Below the pieces are notes generated by a model. It saw nothing but the letters and a program-made list of their open reading frames with translations. It did no database searches and had not been told where the DNA came from. From Bacteroidota bacterium (GTDB lineage Bacteria; Bacteroidota; Bacteroidia; Cytophagales; Cyclobacteriaceae): 61,241 nucleotides of DNA. The position numbers and the translations under genes were made by a program. Positions 9,528 to 17,839 of the stretch are shown here, one piece after another. How positions within the stretch are numbered: position 1 is the stretch's first letter; each line of letters begins with the position of its first letter. Where the stretch lies: contig JAFDYY010000013.1 in assembly GCA_018267195.1 (NCBI GenBank), forward strand, positions 1-61,241. Direction: 5' to 3'.

Positions 9528-9908
9528 TTACTTTACAGCAATGCACGAAATCTCTACGTTTACATCTTTTGGCAAACGACTTACTTCCACGGTTTCCCGG
9601 GCGGGTGGCATATCTTTAAAGTAGGAACCGTACACTTCATTTACTTTTGGAAAGTCGTTCATGTCTTTCAAAAAAATAGTGCTTTTGGCTACATGAGAAA
9701 AATCCATTCCGGCTGCTTTTAAAATTTCTAAAAGGTTTTTCATCACCTGCTGGGTTTCATCTGCAATGTTTCCGGTTATTAAATTTCCCGATGGTTTTTG
9801 AATGGCCACCTGGCCGGAAATGAAGAGCAGGTTACCAGCTTTAATAGCCTGGCTATAAGGTCCGATTGGTTCGGGGGCTTGCGCTGAATAAATAATTTCT
9901 TTTGCCAT
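9528..9908 (-). CDS. RidA family protein (Rid/YjgF/UK114)
   Basis: Small trimeric deaminase of the RidA family, which hydrolyses reactive enamine/imine intermediates made by PLP enzymes. The family body is clear: APEPIGPYSQAI near the start, LLFISGQVA, and the C-terminal MPPARETVEVSRLPKDVNVEISCIA containing the conserved Arg that binds the substrate carboxylate. The chosen ATG gives 126 aa, the usual length; a longer frame reaching base 10010 adds residues not found in the family. It lies about 50 bases upstream of gltX on the same strand. Confidence 0.92.
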   Translation of the reverse strand: MAKEIIYSAQAPEPIGPYSQAIKAGNLLFISGQVAIQKPSGNLITGNIADETQQVMKNLLEILKAAGMDFSHVAKSTIFLKDMNDFPKVNEVYGSYFKDMPPARETVEVSRLPKDVNVEISCIAVK

Positions 9909-9958
9909 AATCTTTTTTATTTTTGATTCAAAGATCATAAAAATCTTCTGCTTTTCAG

Positions 9959-10597
9959 ATGGAAATAATTGTGTTGGGCACAGAACAGAACCTGGAGGAA
10001 TGCAAAGCAAAATTTGGCGGACACCACACGTATTTGCATGGAACGGATGAAGGACAACTGAAACCGGCTAGCGGAGAAAAAATGGTATTCGATTTTTTAC
10101 CAAGTGCACGAAAGACCTACCCGTTACAAATTCAGGTTCCGGTTTTTGTTAACGCTGTCAATACAACCTTGCTAAAGTGGACGCAAGGCAACCCTACTCC
10201 AGCTATTTTTGGTTTTTGTGGGCTGCCTACATTCTTAAACCGCGAGTGGATGGAAGTTACTATTGGCACGAAAGAATCTATTCCTTTACTGGAAAAAATT
10301 TGTTCTCAACTCGATACGAAATTTAAAATAGTAAAAGATCAAACAGGCATGGTAACCTCCCGCATTATTTGCATGATAATAAATGAAGCTTTCTTTGCAG
10401 CCGAAAGCCATGTGGCCTCGCGAAGCGATATTGATTTGGCTATGAAACTGGGCACGAACTATCCCTTTGGCCCGTTTGAGTGGTGCGAAAAAATCGGAAT
10501 AAGAAATGTTTGCAAGTTGTTAGATTCTGTTTATCTAGATACTAAAGATGAGCGCTATAAAACTTGTGAATTGCTAAAAAAAGAAGCCGGGTATTAA
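9959..10597 (+). CDS. degenerate 3-hydroxyacyl-CoA dehydrogenase-like protein
   Basis: The C-terminal two thirds align by eye with 3-hydroxyacyl-CoA dehydrogenases: the KIVKDQTGMVTSRIICMIINEAFF segment corresponds to the end of the NAD domain and the hinge, and DIDLAMKLGTNYPFGPFEWCEKIG is the typical C-terminal domain block. The N-terminal 90 residues are short, and the GxGxxG dinucleotide loop expected there is absent; GTEQNLEEC stands where it should be. Total length is 212 aa instead of about 280-300. NAD-dependent activity is therefore doubtful. The stop overlaps the convergent downstream gene by four bases. Confidence 0.62.
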   Translation: MEIIVLGTEQNLEECKAKFGGHHTYLHGTDEGQLKPASGEKMVFDFLPSARKTYPLQIQVPVFVNAVNTTLLKWTQGNPTPAIFGFCGLPTFLNREWMEVTIGTKESIPLLEKICSQLDTKFKIVKDQTGMVTSRIICMIINEAFFAAESHVASRSDIDLAMKLGTNYPFGPFEWCEKIGIRNVCKLLDSVYLDTKDERYKTCELLKKEAGY

Positions 10598-11097
10598 GCC
10601 ACCTTCATGGTTACCAACCCTCTTGTTTTGTGCATCTTTACCCCGAACTGGTTCAGCATAAAGTTGTTCATGCGATTTTCGACCAGTTCGTCATGGCAGT
10701 TTTCGGGAAGAAACACCGTGAGATCCAGCACGGCCTGCACAAATAATTTTTGCTGGCAAAATGTGTCCACCCATTGGTTAAAAACACGTGTCCATTCATC
10801 CCGGTATTTTTCAAGATGTTCGCGGCCATCCCATACAAATTCCAACTGGTTATCGGCATATTTGTAACGATACACACCACAACTATTTTGATAGAAACGA
10901 TGAAGCGGCTTGAAATTGTTAATCTGATAATTTTTTATTCTCAAACTAAAATGGTCTAACAAGCCAAGAGGGTTGTGCCGTTGTTCAAAAGAAGTTTTTA
11001 CTTTTTCAAACAACTGAGAAAGAAGATCCGTTTCCAGAGCCAACTGGGCTTCTTCGAGCAGGTAGTTTTTATCCAATGGAAAAAACTTATGTACCAA
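10594..11097 (-). CDS. hypothetical protein
   Basis: A 167-residue protein that I do not recognise. It has no signal peptide or membrane segment. It contains several aromatic-rich blocks (VYRYKYADNQLEFVWDGREHL and a C-terminal MNNFMLNQFGVKMHKTRGLVTMKVA) and looks like a compact soluble alpha/beta protein. Coding status is supported by sensible amino-acid composition and by the fit between the convergent dehydrogenase-like gene (four-base overlap) and the hydrolase gene upstream. Overlapping frames in the same region are lower quality. Confidence 0.62.
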   Translation of the reverse strand: MVHKFFPLDKNYLLEEAQLALETDLLSQLFEKVKTSFEQRHNPLGLLDHFSLRIKNYQINNFKPLHRFYQNSCGVYRYKYADNQLEFVWDGREHLEKYRDEWTRVFNQWVDTFCQQKLFVQAVLDLTVFLPENCHDELVENRMNNFMLNQFGVKMHKTRGLVTMKVA

Positions 11098-11190
11098 TGG
11101 GTAAAGGGTTTTGCAAAAATAAGGAGGATTTGGGGAACGAAACTTATTCTGACGGCTAAAAACCGGATAACAAAGAATAAAGAAAGTATG

Positions 11191-11745
11191 CTAACGGATT
11201 GTAGGGGTATTGCCATCCAGCCAATCCTGCTTTATTTTCTTACTCAGCGAGTTGGCAAATTCTCTTTTTTGATAGAGGAGGTGCCCTTCATTTAATACCA
11301 GTTGCTTTTCTATGTTCATACGACTAAACCAACCATCGTCTGGTCTGTTTTGATCCTTCTCTCCATAATACAACTGTACCGGGCAATTGGGTTGGGTGGT
11401 TTCGTATCGTAACCGTGAAGAAGATACAGCGATGAGTTTTTGTGCCTTAAGCCCGAGCTGGCTGGCTTTCCAACCAATTAAACCTCCTATGCTAAAAGCC
11501 AAAACAATCACTTCCTTCGTTTCCTTTTTGCATAAGGTGTTAATGGCCTTTTCAATACCTCCATTTACAAACTGACGGTGCAGGGATTGCTCTTGATAAA
11601 TGGAAGTATCTATTGCGCCAAGAGTACAGCAGTCGTAATAATGAATTTCGAAATAATCTTCTAACCCGGAAGAGTAGAAGTTAACCCATGATGATTTTTC
11701 TCCTCCCCACAGATCAGACAAAATAATTAGCCTCGGCTTGTGCAC
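11191..11745 (-). CDS. alpha/beta hydrolase family protein
   Basis: Short alpha/beta-hydrolase-like protein (184 aa). The nucleophile elbow is VLAFSIGG, with the presumed Ser at residue 85 but Ala in place of the first Gly of GxSxG. A candidate acid lies in YYGEKDQNRPDD, and the candidate catalytic His is in LNEGHLLY. The N-terminus begins directly with the first beta strand (RLIILSDLWGG), so it is cytosolic. The acyl-CoA dehydrogenase gene ends nine bases upstream on the same strand, suggesting a shared transcript. The substrate is unknown. Confidence 0.72.
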   Translation of the reverse strand: MHKPRLIILSDLWGGEKSSWVNFYSSGLEDYFEIHYYDCCTLGAIDTSIYQEQSLHRQFVNGGIEKAINTLCKKETKEVIVLAFSIGGLIGWKASQLGLKAQKLIAVSSSRLRYETTQPNCPVQLYYGEKDQNRPDDGWFSRMNIEKQLVLNEGHLLYQKREFANSLSKKIKQDWLDGNTPTIR

Positions 11746-11754
11746 CTATATAAA

Positions 11755-12894
11755 TTACCTCAACAATTCCCTTGATATTACCATTTTCTGTATCTCGGTG
11801 GTGCCTTCATAGATTTGGGTAATCTTGGCATCGCGCATAAGACGCTCCACATGAAATTCTTTTACGTAGCCATATCCTCCGTGTATTTGCACGGCTTCGC
11901 TAGTTACTTCCTGGGCTATTTGCGAGGCAAACAGTTTAGCCATGGCAGCAGCCTTCACAAAATCTTTTTTCTGGTCTTTCAGGTAGGCGGCTTGCCACAC
12001 CAATAATCGGGCAGCATTGATTTTCGTGGCCATATCGGCCAGCTTGAATTGTATGGCTTGATGCTCGCTCAGGTGTTTACCAAATGCCTTTCTTTCTTTC
12101 GCATATTTTACGGCCAGTTCGTACGCACCGGAGGCAATGCCCAATGCCTGCGAGGCAATACCGATGCGTCCGCCATTTAATGTGGTCATGGCAAAAGTGA
12201 AACCAAACCCATCTTCCCCAATGCGGTTGGCTTTGGGCACTTTTACATCGGTAAACATGAGGGAGTGGGTATCGCTTCCGCGAATGCCCATCTTGTCTTC
12301 TTTTTTGCCTACGACAAAACCGGGCATACCACGCTCTACAATCAGGGCGTTGATGCCTTTATGCTTTTTTTCGGGATGAGTTTGGGCAATAACAATGTAA
12401 ACACTGGCGCTCTTTCCGTTGGTAATCCAGTTCTTGGTTCCATTTAATAAATAGTAATCGCCTTTGTCTTCGGCCGTGGTGCGTTGCGAAGTGGCATCGC
12501 TTCCGGCTTCCGGTTCCGACAAACAAAATGCCCCAATGTATTCGGCCGTAGTCAGTTTTTTCAAATATTTTTCTTTCTGTTCATCCGTTCCAAATCTTTC
12601 TAACCCCCAACACACCAACGAATTATTTACCGACATACAAACCGAAGCGGAAGCATCTACTTTAGAAATTTCTTCCATTGCCAATACGTAGGATATCGTG
12701 TCCATGCCGCCCCCGTTATACTTTGGGTCGGTCATCATCCCCATAAATCCGAGTTCGCCCATTTTTTTGATTTGATCGGAAGGAAATTTTTGTTCGGTAT
12801 CGCGCTCAATCACGCCCGGTAATAATTCGGTTTGGGCAAAATCGCGAGCCGCTTTTTGTACGGTGAGCTGTTCTTCAGTCAGTTCCAGATTCAT
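11755..12894 (-). CDS. acyl-CoA dehydrogenase
   Basis: FAD-dependent acyl-CoA dehydrogenase that catalyses the first oxidation of acyl-CoA beta-oxidation or a related branched-chain acyl-CoA pathway. Seen in order: N-terminal helical domain, the flavin-binding CLSEPEAGSDA and WITNG blocks, and the C-terminal helical domain with VKYAKERKAFGKHLSEHQAIQ and the catalytic-base segment IYEGTTEIQ (Glu at about residue 363, the position used by short-chain enzymes). Length 379 aa is typical. A terminator separates it from the upstream peptidase gene, so it is probably transcribed on its own with the hydrolase gene. Confidence 0.95.
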   Translation of the reverse strand: MNLELTEEQLTVQKAARDFAQTELLPGVIERDTEQKFPSDQIKKMGELGFMGMMTDPKYNGGGMDTISYVLAMEEISKVDASASVCMSVNNSLVCWGLERFGTDEQKEKYLKKLTTAEYIGAFCLSEPEAGSDATSQRTTAEDKGDYYLLNGTKNWITNGKSASVYIVIAQTHPEKKHKGINALIVERGMPGFVVGKKEDKMGIRGSDTHSLMFTDVKVPKANRIGEDGFGFTFAMTTLNGGRIGIASQALGIASGAYELAVKYAKERKAFGKHLSEHQAIQFKLADMATKINAARLLVWQAAYLKDQKKDFVKAAAMAKLFASQIAQEVTSEAVQIHGGYGYVKEFHVERLMRDAKITQIYEGTTEIQKMVISRELLR

Positions 12895-12913
12895 GAATCA
12901 AAGAGATTAATAT

Positions 12914-12951
12914 TAAAAAAAAACGAGGCCTGAACGGGTGGTTCAGGCCTC
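12914..12951 (-). terminator. intrinsic terminator after the zinc metallopeptidase gene
   Basis: An 11-bp stem (GAGGCCTGAAC with GTTCAGGCCTC) encloses GGGTG. Read on the minus strand it is followed by CGTTTTTTTTT. It ends the rfaE2/peptidase transcript and separates it from the acyl-CoA dehydrogenase gene. Confidence 0.9.
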
Positions 12952-12976
12952 AAAGATAAGTTTGTTTGATGTGAAA

Positions 12977-13672
12977 TTAATCTCTGCGCCCGAGATAAAT
13001 CATTACATAATAGAGCAACATAGTTATGGCACCAATAGCAGCTACCACGTATGTCGTGGCAGCGGTGTTTAAGGCGTCTTTGGCCATATCGTGTTCTTGG
13101 CGGGTAACAATTCCGCGTTGTTCTATCCAAGCCAATGCCCGTTTGCTGGCATCAAACTCAACCGGTAATGTTATTAAAGAAAATAAAGCGAACACACCGT
13201 AACAAGCTATGATAACCAGCAATGCGGTTTCAAAAGAAAACAATCCTTTTACCGCAAAGGCACCAAACATCATGGCAATGAAAATGAAATTAATCACTTT
13301 GGCACTGATGCTTTGAACAGGCACCATAGCCGAACGTAATTGCAGCCACTGGTATGCTTTGGCATGTTGCACAGCATGGCCGCACTCGTGAGCAGCTACC
13401 GCGGTGGCTGCGGCATTTCTTCCATAAAACACATCGTGGCTCAGGTTAACGGTTTTATTGGCGGGATTGTAGTGGTCGCTTAGCTGTCCCTCTACACTGA
13501 TTACCTGTACATCGTTAATGCCGTTGTCGGCCAGCATCAGCCGGGCTACTTCAGCTCCGGTCAGATCGCGTGTCAGTTGGATTTCAGAATATTTTTTGAA
13601 TTTCGATTTCAGGCGTGAGCTCACAATCATGCCGATAATCATAAAAAACCCGGTAATAAGTAATGCACCCAT
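12977..13672 (-). CDS. zinc metallopeptidase, YugP family
   Basis: Membrane-bound putative zinc protease (231 aa). The HExxH motif is HECGH at residues 95-99 in the context AVAAHECGHAVQHA, typical of the YugP/DUF2268-like zinc peptidases. A transmembrane segment lies at the N-terminus (about residues 4-19), with two or three further hydrophobic segments after the motif and one near the C-terminus. The segment VNLSHDVFYGRNAAA just before the motif is also family-typical. It follows the nucleotidyltransferase gene by 11 bases and is closed by a strong terminator. Substrate unknown. Confidence 0.9.
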   Translation of the reverse strand: MGALLITGFFMIIGMIVSSRLKSKFKKYSEIQLTRDLTGAEVARLMLADNGINDVQVISVEGQLSDHYNPANKTVNLSHDVFYGRNAAATAVAAHECGHAVQHAKAYQWLQLRSAMVPVQSISAKVINFIFIAMMFGAFAVKGLFSFETALLVIIACYGVFALFSLITLPVEFDASKRALAWIEQRGIVTRQEHDMAKDALNTAATTYVVAAIGAITMLLYYVMIYLGRRD

Positions 13673-13683
13673 GATAGTTAATA

Positions 13684-14163
13684 TTAAGTCGTTCGTTTAA
13701 TTTTTTCAACAATGCGTGTGGTAGAATAACCCGGCACAAAATCAATTGTTTTTACCACCCCTCCGTTTTGTTTAACAACATCTGCGCCAACAATGTTATC
13801 TGCCAAATAGTCACTTCCTTTTACGAGAATATCAGGAACAAGTTTAGAGATCAGGTTGAAAGGCGTGTCTTCATCAAAAAGAACGATCAGGTTAACAAAC
13901 TCCAGGGCAGCCAGCACACGTGCGCGCGCGTACTGATCTTGCAACGGACGTTCTGGGCCTTTAAAACGGCTCACCGAACTATCGGTATTGAGCCCGAGCA
14001 CTAATTTATCGCCCAAATTTCTTGCCTTTTCAAGGTAATCTACGTGGCCTAAATGGAGCAGATCGAAACAGCCGTTGGTAAACACCACTTTTTGCCCGGC
14101 TTTTTGCCAGGCTTTCACTTGCTGAGTCGCATCTGAGAGAGATTTTATTTTATCGGCCGTCAT
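13684..14163 (-). CDS. rfaE2: D-glycero-beta-D-manno-heptose 1-phosphate adenylyltransferase (RfaE2-like)
   Basis: Cytidylyltransferase-fold nucleotidyltransferase, 159 aa from the chosen ATG. The nucleotide-binding HxGH motif is HLGH at residues 37-40 within FTNGCFDLLHLGHVDYLEKAR, and the C-terminal YSTTRIVEKI replaces ISSTxxR. This matches single-domain RfaE2/HldE-C enzymes that make ADP-heptose for LPS core, though related glycerol-3-phosphate cytidylyltransferases have the same fold. The upstream in-frame 39 codons are not family-like and overlap the divergent queG, so the internal ATG was chosen. The zinc peptidase gene follows after 11 bases. Confidence 0.85.
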   Translation of the reverse strand: MTADKIKSLSDATQQVKAWQKAGQKVVFTNGCFDLLHLGHVDYLEKARNLGDKLVLGLNTDSSVSRFKGPERPLQDQYARARVLAALEFVNLIVLFDEDTPFNLISKLVPDILVKGSDYLADNIVGADVVKQNGGVVKTIDFVPGYSTTRIVEKIKRTT

Positions 14164-14250
14164 ACCCTCAAAGGTAATTGTAAATAGGTTAACCGATAAT
14201 AGATGGAGGAAGGTAAATAAACATTGCTCTTTACCTGTTAACTTTTCGCC

Positions 14251-15174
14251 ATGCCGGAAAATAAAATACGTTACGCCCAATTAATTAAATCAATAGCGAC
14301 CGATTTGGGATTTAGTTTCTGCGGCATTTCGCGTGCCGAATTTCTGGCCGATGAAGCTCCGCGTTTAGAAGAGTGGCTAAAACGTGGGTATGCCGGGCAA
14401 ATGAGCTATCTCGAAAAAAACATAGACAAACGGTTAGACCCCCGGTTGTTGGTGCCGGGTGCCAAGTCGGTAGTAAGCTTGATCTACAATTATTTTCCTG
14501 AAAAAGAGACCGTTTCATCTTCACTGAAGATTGCCAAATATGCTTACGGGGAAGATTACCATTTTGTAATTAAAGACAAACTGAGAATTTTTATGGAACG
14601 CATCACCGAAAAAATAGGACAAGTAAATGGACGGGCCTTTGTAGATTCAGCCCCGGTGTTGGAGCACGCATGGGCCAAAAAATCAGGCTTGGGATGGATC
14701 GGAAAAAATTCCCTATTGTTGAATAAAGGGATGGGTAGCTTTTTCTTTTTATCGGAGCTGATAATAGATATTGAACTGGAGCACGATGGCCCGGTAAAAG
14801 ATTATTGTGGCACCTGCACCGCCTGCCTGGATGCCTGCCCCACGGAGGCCATCACCGAGCCGTATGTGGTAGATGGCAGCAAATGTATTTCCTATTTTAC
14901 TATTGAATTGAAAGAGGAAATTCCGGTAGAGGTAAAGGGAAAATTTGAAAACTGGGTTTTTGGCTGCGATATATGCCAGGACGTGTGCCCGTGGAATCGT
15001 TTCTCACAACCACACCAAGAACCCCGTTTTTACCCGCACCCCGATTTAGAAAAAATGAGTGATTCCAATTGGAAAGAAATCACGGAAGACATTTTTCAAA
15101 AACTGTTTAAAAAATCGGCTGTAAAGCGCACAAAACTTTCCGGACTGAAGCGCAATATTGAGTTTATAGGCTGA
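14251..15174 (+). CDS. queG: epoxyqueuosine reductase QueG
   Basis: Cobalamin- and iron-sulfur-dependent enzyme that reduces epoxyqueuosine to queuosine in tRNA, the last step of queuosine biosynthesis. The N-terminal cobalamin-binding region is followed by two 4Fe-4S motifs: [16 protein letters not shown] and [11 protein letters not shown]. The conserved [13 protein letters not shown] block precedes them. At 307 aa it lacks the C-terminal HEAT-like extension of longer homologues, which is common in Bacteroidota. It starts divergently from the rfaE2-like gene with an 87-base gap. Confidence 0.94.
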   Translation: MPENKIRYAQLIKSIATDLGFSFCGISRAEFLADEAPRLEEWLKRGYAGQMSYLEKNIDKRLDPRLLVPGAKSVVSLIYNYFPEKETVSSSLKIAKYAYGEDYHFVIKDKLRIFMERITEKIGQVNGRAFVDSAPVLEHAWAKKSGLGWIGKNSLLLNKGMGSFFFLSELIIDIELEHDGPVKDYCGTCTACLDACPTEAITEPYVVDGSKCISYFTIELKEEIPVEVKGKFENWVFGCDICQDVCPWNRFSQPHQEPRFYPHPDLEKMSDSNWKEITEDIFQKLFKKSAVKRTKLSGLKRNIEFIG

Positions 15175-15237
15175 GCAATTTCCCTCCTCACAGAAGATAA
15201 CATTTTTGCTATATAGTTAGGATGCCTGATTCAGGGT

Positions 15238-15245
15238 TATCTTTG
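15238..15245 (+). promoter_or_regulatory. possible -7 element upstream of the NeuD-like gene
   Basis: TATCTTTG matches TAnnTTTG exactly. It sits only three bases before the chosen ATG of the acyltransferase gene, which would imply a nearly leaderless message. The nearest upstream TTG is about 29 bases away rather than 19-20, so this may be a chance match. Confidence 0.3.
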
Positions 15246-15248
15246 TGC

Positions 15249-15908
15249 ATGGAAAACCCGGTAATTATTTTTGGCGCCAACCCCATTGGGCGAGCCGCCA
15301 AAGAACTGTTCGAAAAAAACGGTGTAGTGGTATATGGCTTCTTAGATGACGACAAAAGACTACACCAAAAAGAATTGGATGAGGTTATTGTGTTGGGCGC
15401 CACCGATGACCAAGGCTTTTTAAAATTGATCGGCAAGAAGTGCGAGGCGTTTGTGGCGGTTGATGAAATCCCCCTCCGCAAAAGTATTTCTAAAATGTTA
15501 AACGATGTGCGGCATGTGCAGCCGGTAAATGCCATTCACCCACAGGCTTCGGTTTCAGGTAAATTAGAAATGGGCTATGGCAATTTTATAGATCGGGGAG
15601 TTCTTGTTTCAGTAGGGGCCAAAATAGGAAGCCATTGCCTTCTGCATGCCAACTCGGTGGTGGGAGTGGGGGCGGGGTTGGGCAGCTATGTGCAACTCGG
15701 CATGGGCTCCATTATTAATGCCGGGGTAACTATTGAAGACGAAGTATTTATAGGTTCGGGAGTAACTATCGTAGCCGGGGTAACCATTGGCAAAGGCGCG
15801 CGCGTAGGTGCCGGCTCGGTGGTAATTGGTTCGGTAAAAGCCGGAGAAACTGTTTTTGGAAACCCGGCAGCTCCGGTTCGGGCAGCCGCGATTAGTCCGG
15901 CTAAATAA
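15249..15908 (+). CDS. NeuD-like sugar O-acyltransferase
   Basis: Protein of 219 residues of the sialic acid O-acetyltransferase NeuD/PglD group. The N-terminal Rossmann-like part starts VIIFGANPIGRAAKELF. The C-terminal half is a left-handed parallel beta helix with clear hexapeptide repeats (IGSHCLLHANSVVGVGA, GVTIEDEVFIGSGVTIVAGVTIG), ending GNPAAPVR. These enzymes transfer acetyl from acetyl-CoA to amino or hydroxyl groups of nucleotide or surface sugars. The internal ATG was chosen because the Rossmann strand starts right after it. No sugar genes are adjacent, so the acceptor is unknown. Confidence 0.83.
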   Translation: MENPVIIFGANPIGRAAKELFEKNGVVVYGFLDDDKRLHQKELDEVIVLGATDDQGFLKLIGKKCEAFVAVDEIPLRKSISKMLNDVRHVQPVNAIHPQASVSGKLEMGYGNFIDRGVLVSVGAKIGSHCLLHANSVVGVGAGLGSYVQLGMGSIINAGVTIEDEVFIGSGVTIVAGVTIGKGARVGAGSVVIGSVKAGETVFGNPAAPVRAAAISPAK

Positions 15909-15941
15909 AAAAAGAACAATCAGATTAATCCAGAAAATAAA

Positions 15942-15963
15942 AAATCCCGCGAGAGCGGGATTT
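15942..15963. terminator. bidirectional terminator
   Basis: AAATCCCGC and GCGGGATTT form a perfect 9-bp stem around GAGA. It lies between the convergent NeuD-like gene and the small minus-strand gene and can serve both. Confidence 0.82.
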
Positions 15964-15984
15964 AGTCATTTCGTTTTCAAAAGG

Positions 15985-16176
15985 CTAAGCTACTACAAAA
16001 CACCGGTTCAATATAGAACCGTATTGAAGTCCGTAGTTGGCATAACACCAACTGCGCAACTCCTGCACTTCTTCGGCAATCAATAACTTGATGGCCTTCC
16101 GCAACTCTTTTTCGAAGAGGCGGGCGTCAAAACTCACCCGGGTGAGAATTTTTTTGACATAATTCAGCATCTTCAT
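15985..16176 (-). CDS. small hypothetical protein
   Basis: A 63-residue protein beginning MKMLNYVKKILTRVSFDARLFEKELRKAI and ending in a Cys/Tyr-rich tail. The helical, amphipathic, charged pattern looks like a folded small protein, and short proteins with this opening occur in Cytophagales as far as I recall. The open frame extends upstream to base 16326, but that part is not protein-like and runs into the batD start, so the ATG at 16176 is preferred. It is divergent from batD and closed by a terminator. Function unknown. Confidence 0.6.
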   Translation of the reverse strand: MKMLNYVKKILTRVSFDARLFEKELRKAIKLLIAEEVQELRSWCYANYGLQYGSILNRCFVVA

Positions 16177-16250
16177 GTTTAAAAAATTTTTGTTTACCGG
16201 CACAGCCGCCTGCCGCAACCAAGTATTTAGACGATGAAGGTAAGAAAAGG

Positions 16251-16283
16251 TTTTAGTATCTCGAAAGAAGAATCCTATTTTTG
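16251..16283 (+). promoter_or_regulatory. possible promoter of batD
   Basis: TATTTTTG at 16276-16283 fits the -7 consensus TAnnTTTG, and TTTTAG at 16251-16256, 19 bases upstream, resembles the -33 TTTG element. The batD ATG lies about 40 bases downstream. Confidence 0.45.
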
Positions 16284-16324
16284 TCTCCGCAATTAGTTGC
16301 ACAACAAGTTGCATTAAAATTGAC

Positions 16325-17767
16325 ATGAAAAAGATAATTTTTAGCCTTGCATTCGCGTTGTTTTATGTTTCTCTTTCTGCCCAGAATATTCAAATTCAAT
16401 TGGGCCCTGATGAAATTGGGATAAACCAAGCCTGGACTATTACACTTACCGTAAACAATGCCCAACTAAAAGGCTACGACAATTTTCCGGATATAGAAGG
16501 CCTGCAAAAACGCGGCACTTCTTCCTCCTCGCAAACGAATATCATCAATGGCCAAATCAGTTCATCGCAAAGCATGATCATGACGTACGTCCCTTTGCGC
16601 CAAGGCAGCGTTACCGTGTCCTCATTTAAAATAAAAGTGAACGACCAGATAATATCGGTACCCGGCAAAAAAATTAAAATAGGTCCGCCTGTACAGACAC
16701 AACAAAACGATCCTTTCAAAAATCTTTTTGACCGCGATCCGTTTGACGATTTTTTTGGAAAGAAACAACCCACCGAATTTGTAGATGTAAAAGAAGATGC
16801 CCTGCTGGCGCTGACGACCAACAAAGATGAAGTATTTGTAGGCGAAGGCTTTACGGCCACCTTATCTTTTTTGGTAGCCGAAAACAACCGGGCTCCGATG
16901 CAATTTCACGACTTAGGCCGCCAGCTTTCCGATATCCTGAAAAAAATAAGACCTGCCAATTGCTGGGAAGAAAATTTTAATATAGAGAACATTGATGGCG
17001 AAGCCATTGAGATTGGCGGGAAACGATATACTCAGTACAAAATTTATCGGGCCACCTTTTTCCCGCTTAATAATCAGGCGGTAGTTTTTCCAAGTATTGG
17101 GTTGGAAATGATTAAATATAAGATAGCCAAAAACCCCTCCTTCTTTGGCCAAAGCCGGCAAGAAGACTATAAAACATTCTACTCTAAACCCAAAACAATA
17201 AAAGTAAAAGACCTGCCACCCCACCCACTACGCGAGGCCGTGGCGGTGGGCAATTATAAACTGGAAGAACACATTGGCAAAACAGAACTAAAAACCGGGC
17301 AAAGCGTGTCGTACGATTTTGCGATTTATGGCGAAGGAAATATTTCCAGTATTTCCAAACCTACCCTGACCAACATCGCAGCATTCGATTTTTACGAACC
17401 TAATATAAAACAAAATATTACCCGCGAAGCCGGCCATGTTAACGGCACCAAAACGTTTAGTTATTTTATGATACCCAAAGAACCGGGCACATATAAACTG
17501 AGCGATTTCTTTCATTGGGTATTTTTCAATCCTCAAACCAAAAAATACGATACACTTAAATCGCAGATAGTTGTAAACGTAACAGGCGAAAGCCAAAAAA
17601 ACCAATCTATCGGCAGCAACGATTTGGGGTCATTTTATGATCGGCTCAACACAGCCGATAATTCATTAAAGACGGTATCTAACAAGATGTGGATGAAGTG
17701 GTCGGTTAATCTGTTTCTGATAGTTTTGTTAGGAGGTGTCGGATATCTGCTTTTTCGCAAAAGATGA
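16325..17767 (+). CDS. batD: BatD family protein
   Basis: Envelope protein of the BatD (aerotolerance/oxygen-tolerance) family, 480 aa. A signal peptide ends near LSAQN. The periplasmic part holds three Ig-like beta domains with the family pieces VQIQLGPDEIGINQAWTITL-type opening, the serine-rich TSSSSQ loop, and the FVDVKEDALLALTTNKDEVFVGEGF block. One transmembrane helix lies near the C-terminus (about residues 457-476), followed by a short basic tail. BatD normally occurs with BatA/B and MoxR genes, which are not in this window. The exact function of Bat proteins is uncertain. Confidence 0.85.
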   Translation: MKKIIFSLAFALFYVSLSAQNIQIQLGPDEIGINQAWTITLTVNNAQLKGYDNFPDIEGLQKRGTSSSSQTNIINGQISSSQSMIMTYVPLRQGSVTVSSFKIKVNDQIISVPGKKIKIGPPVQTQQNDPFKNLFDRDPFDDFFGKKQPTEFVDVKEDALLALTTNKDEVFVGEGFTATLSFLVAENNRAPMQFHDLGRQLSDILKKIRPANCWEENFNIENIDGEAIEIGGKRYTQYKIYRATFFPLNNQAVVFPSIGLEMIKYKIAKNPSFFGQSRQEDYKTFYSKPKTIKVKDLPPHPLREAVAVGNYKLEEHIGKTELKTGQSVSYDFAIYGEGNISSISKPTLTNIAAFDFYEPNIKQNITREAGHVNGTKTFSYFMIPKEPGTYKLSDFFHWVFFNPQTKKYDTLKSQIVVNVTGESQKNQSIGSNDLGSFYDRLNTADNSLKTVSNKMWMKWSVNLFLIVLLGGVGYLLFRKR

Positions 17768-17799
17768 GGCACAGCGATAAAAACGGCTTTCATATAAGC

Positions 17800-17830
17800 T
17801 TGCCCATCCGTGCGCAAGCCGTTATCTTCA
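17800..17830 (+). promoter_or_regulatory. possible promoter of aroC
   Basis: TTG at 17800-17802 and TATCTTCA at 17823-17830 are spaced by 20 bases and resemble the Bacteroidota -33/-7 pair with one mismatch in the -7 box. The chosen aroC ATG is ten bases further on. Confidence 0.33.
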
Positions 17831-17839
17831 TGGTTTTTT

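Noticed and set aside
10607..11295. several 60-106 codon plus-strand frames
   Set aside because: Antisense to the 167-residue hypothetical gene and the start of its neighbour region; they lack conserved patterns.
16474..16887. 137-codon minus-strand open frame
   Set aside because: Entirely antisense to batD, which is well supported.
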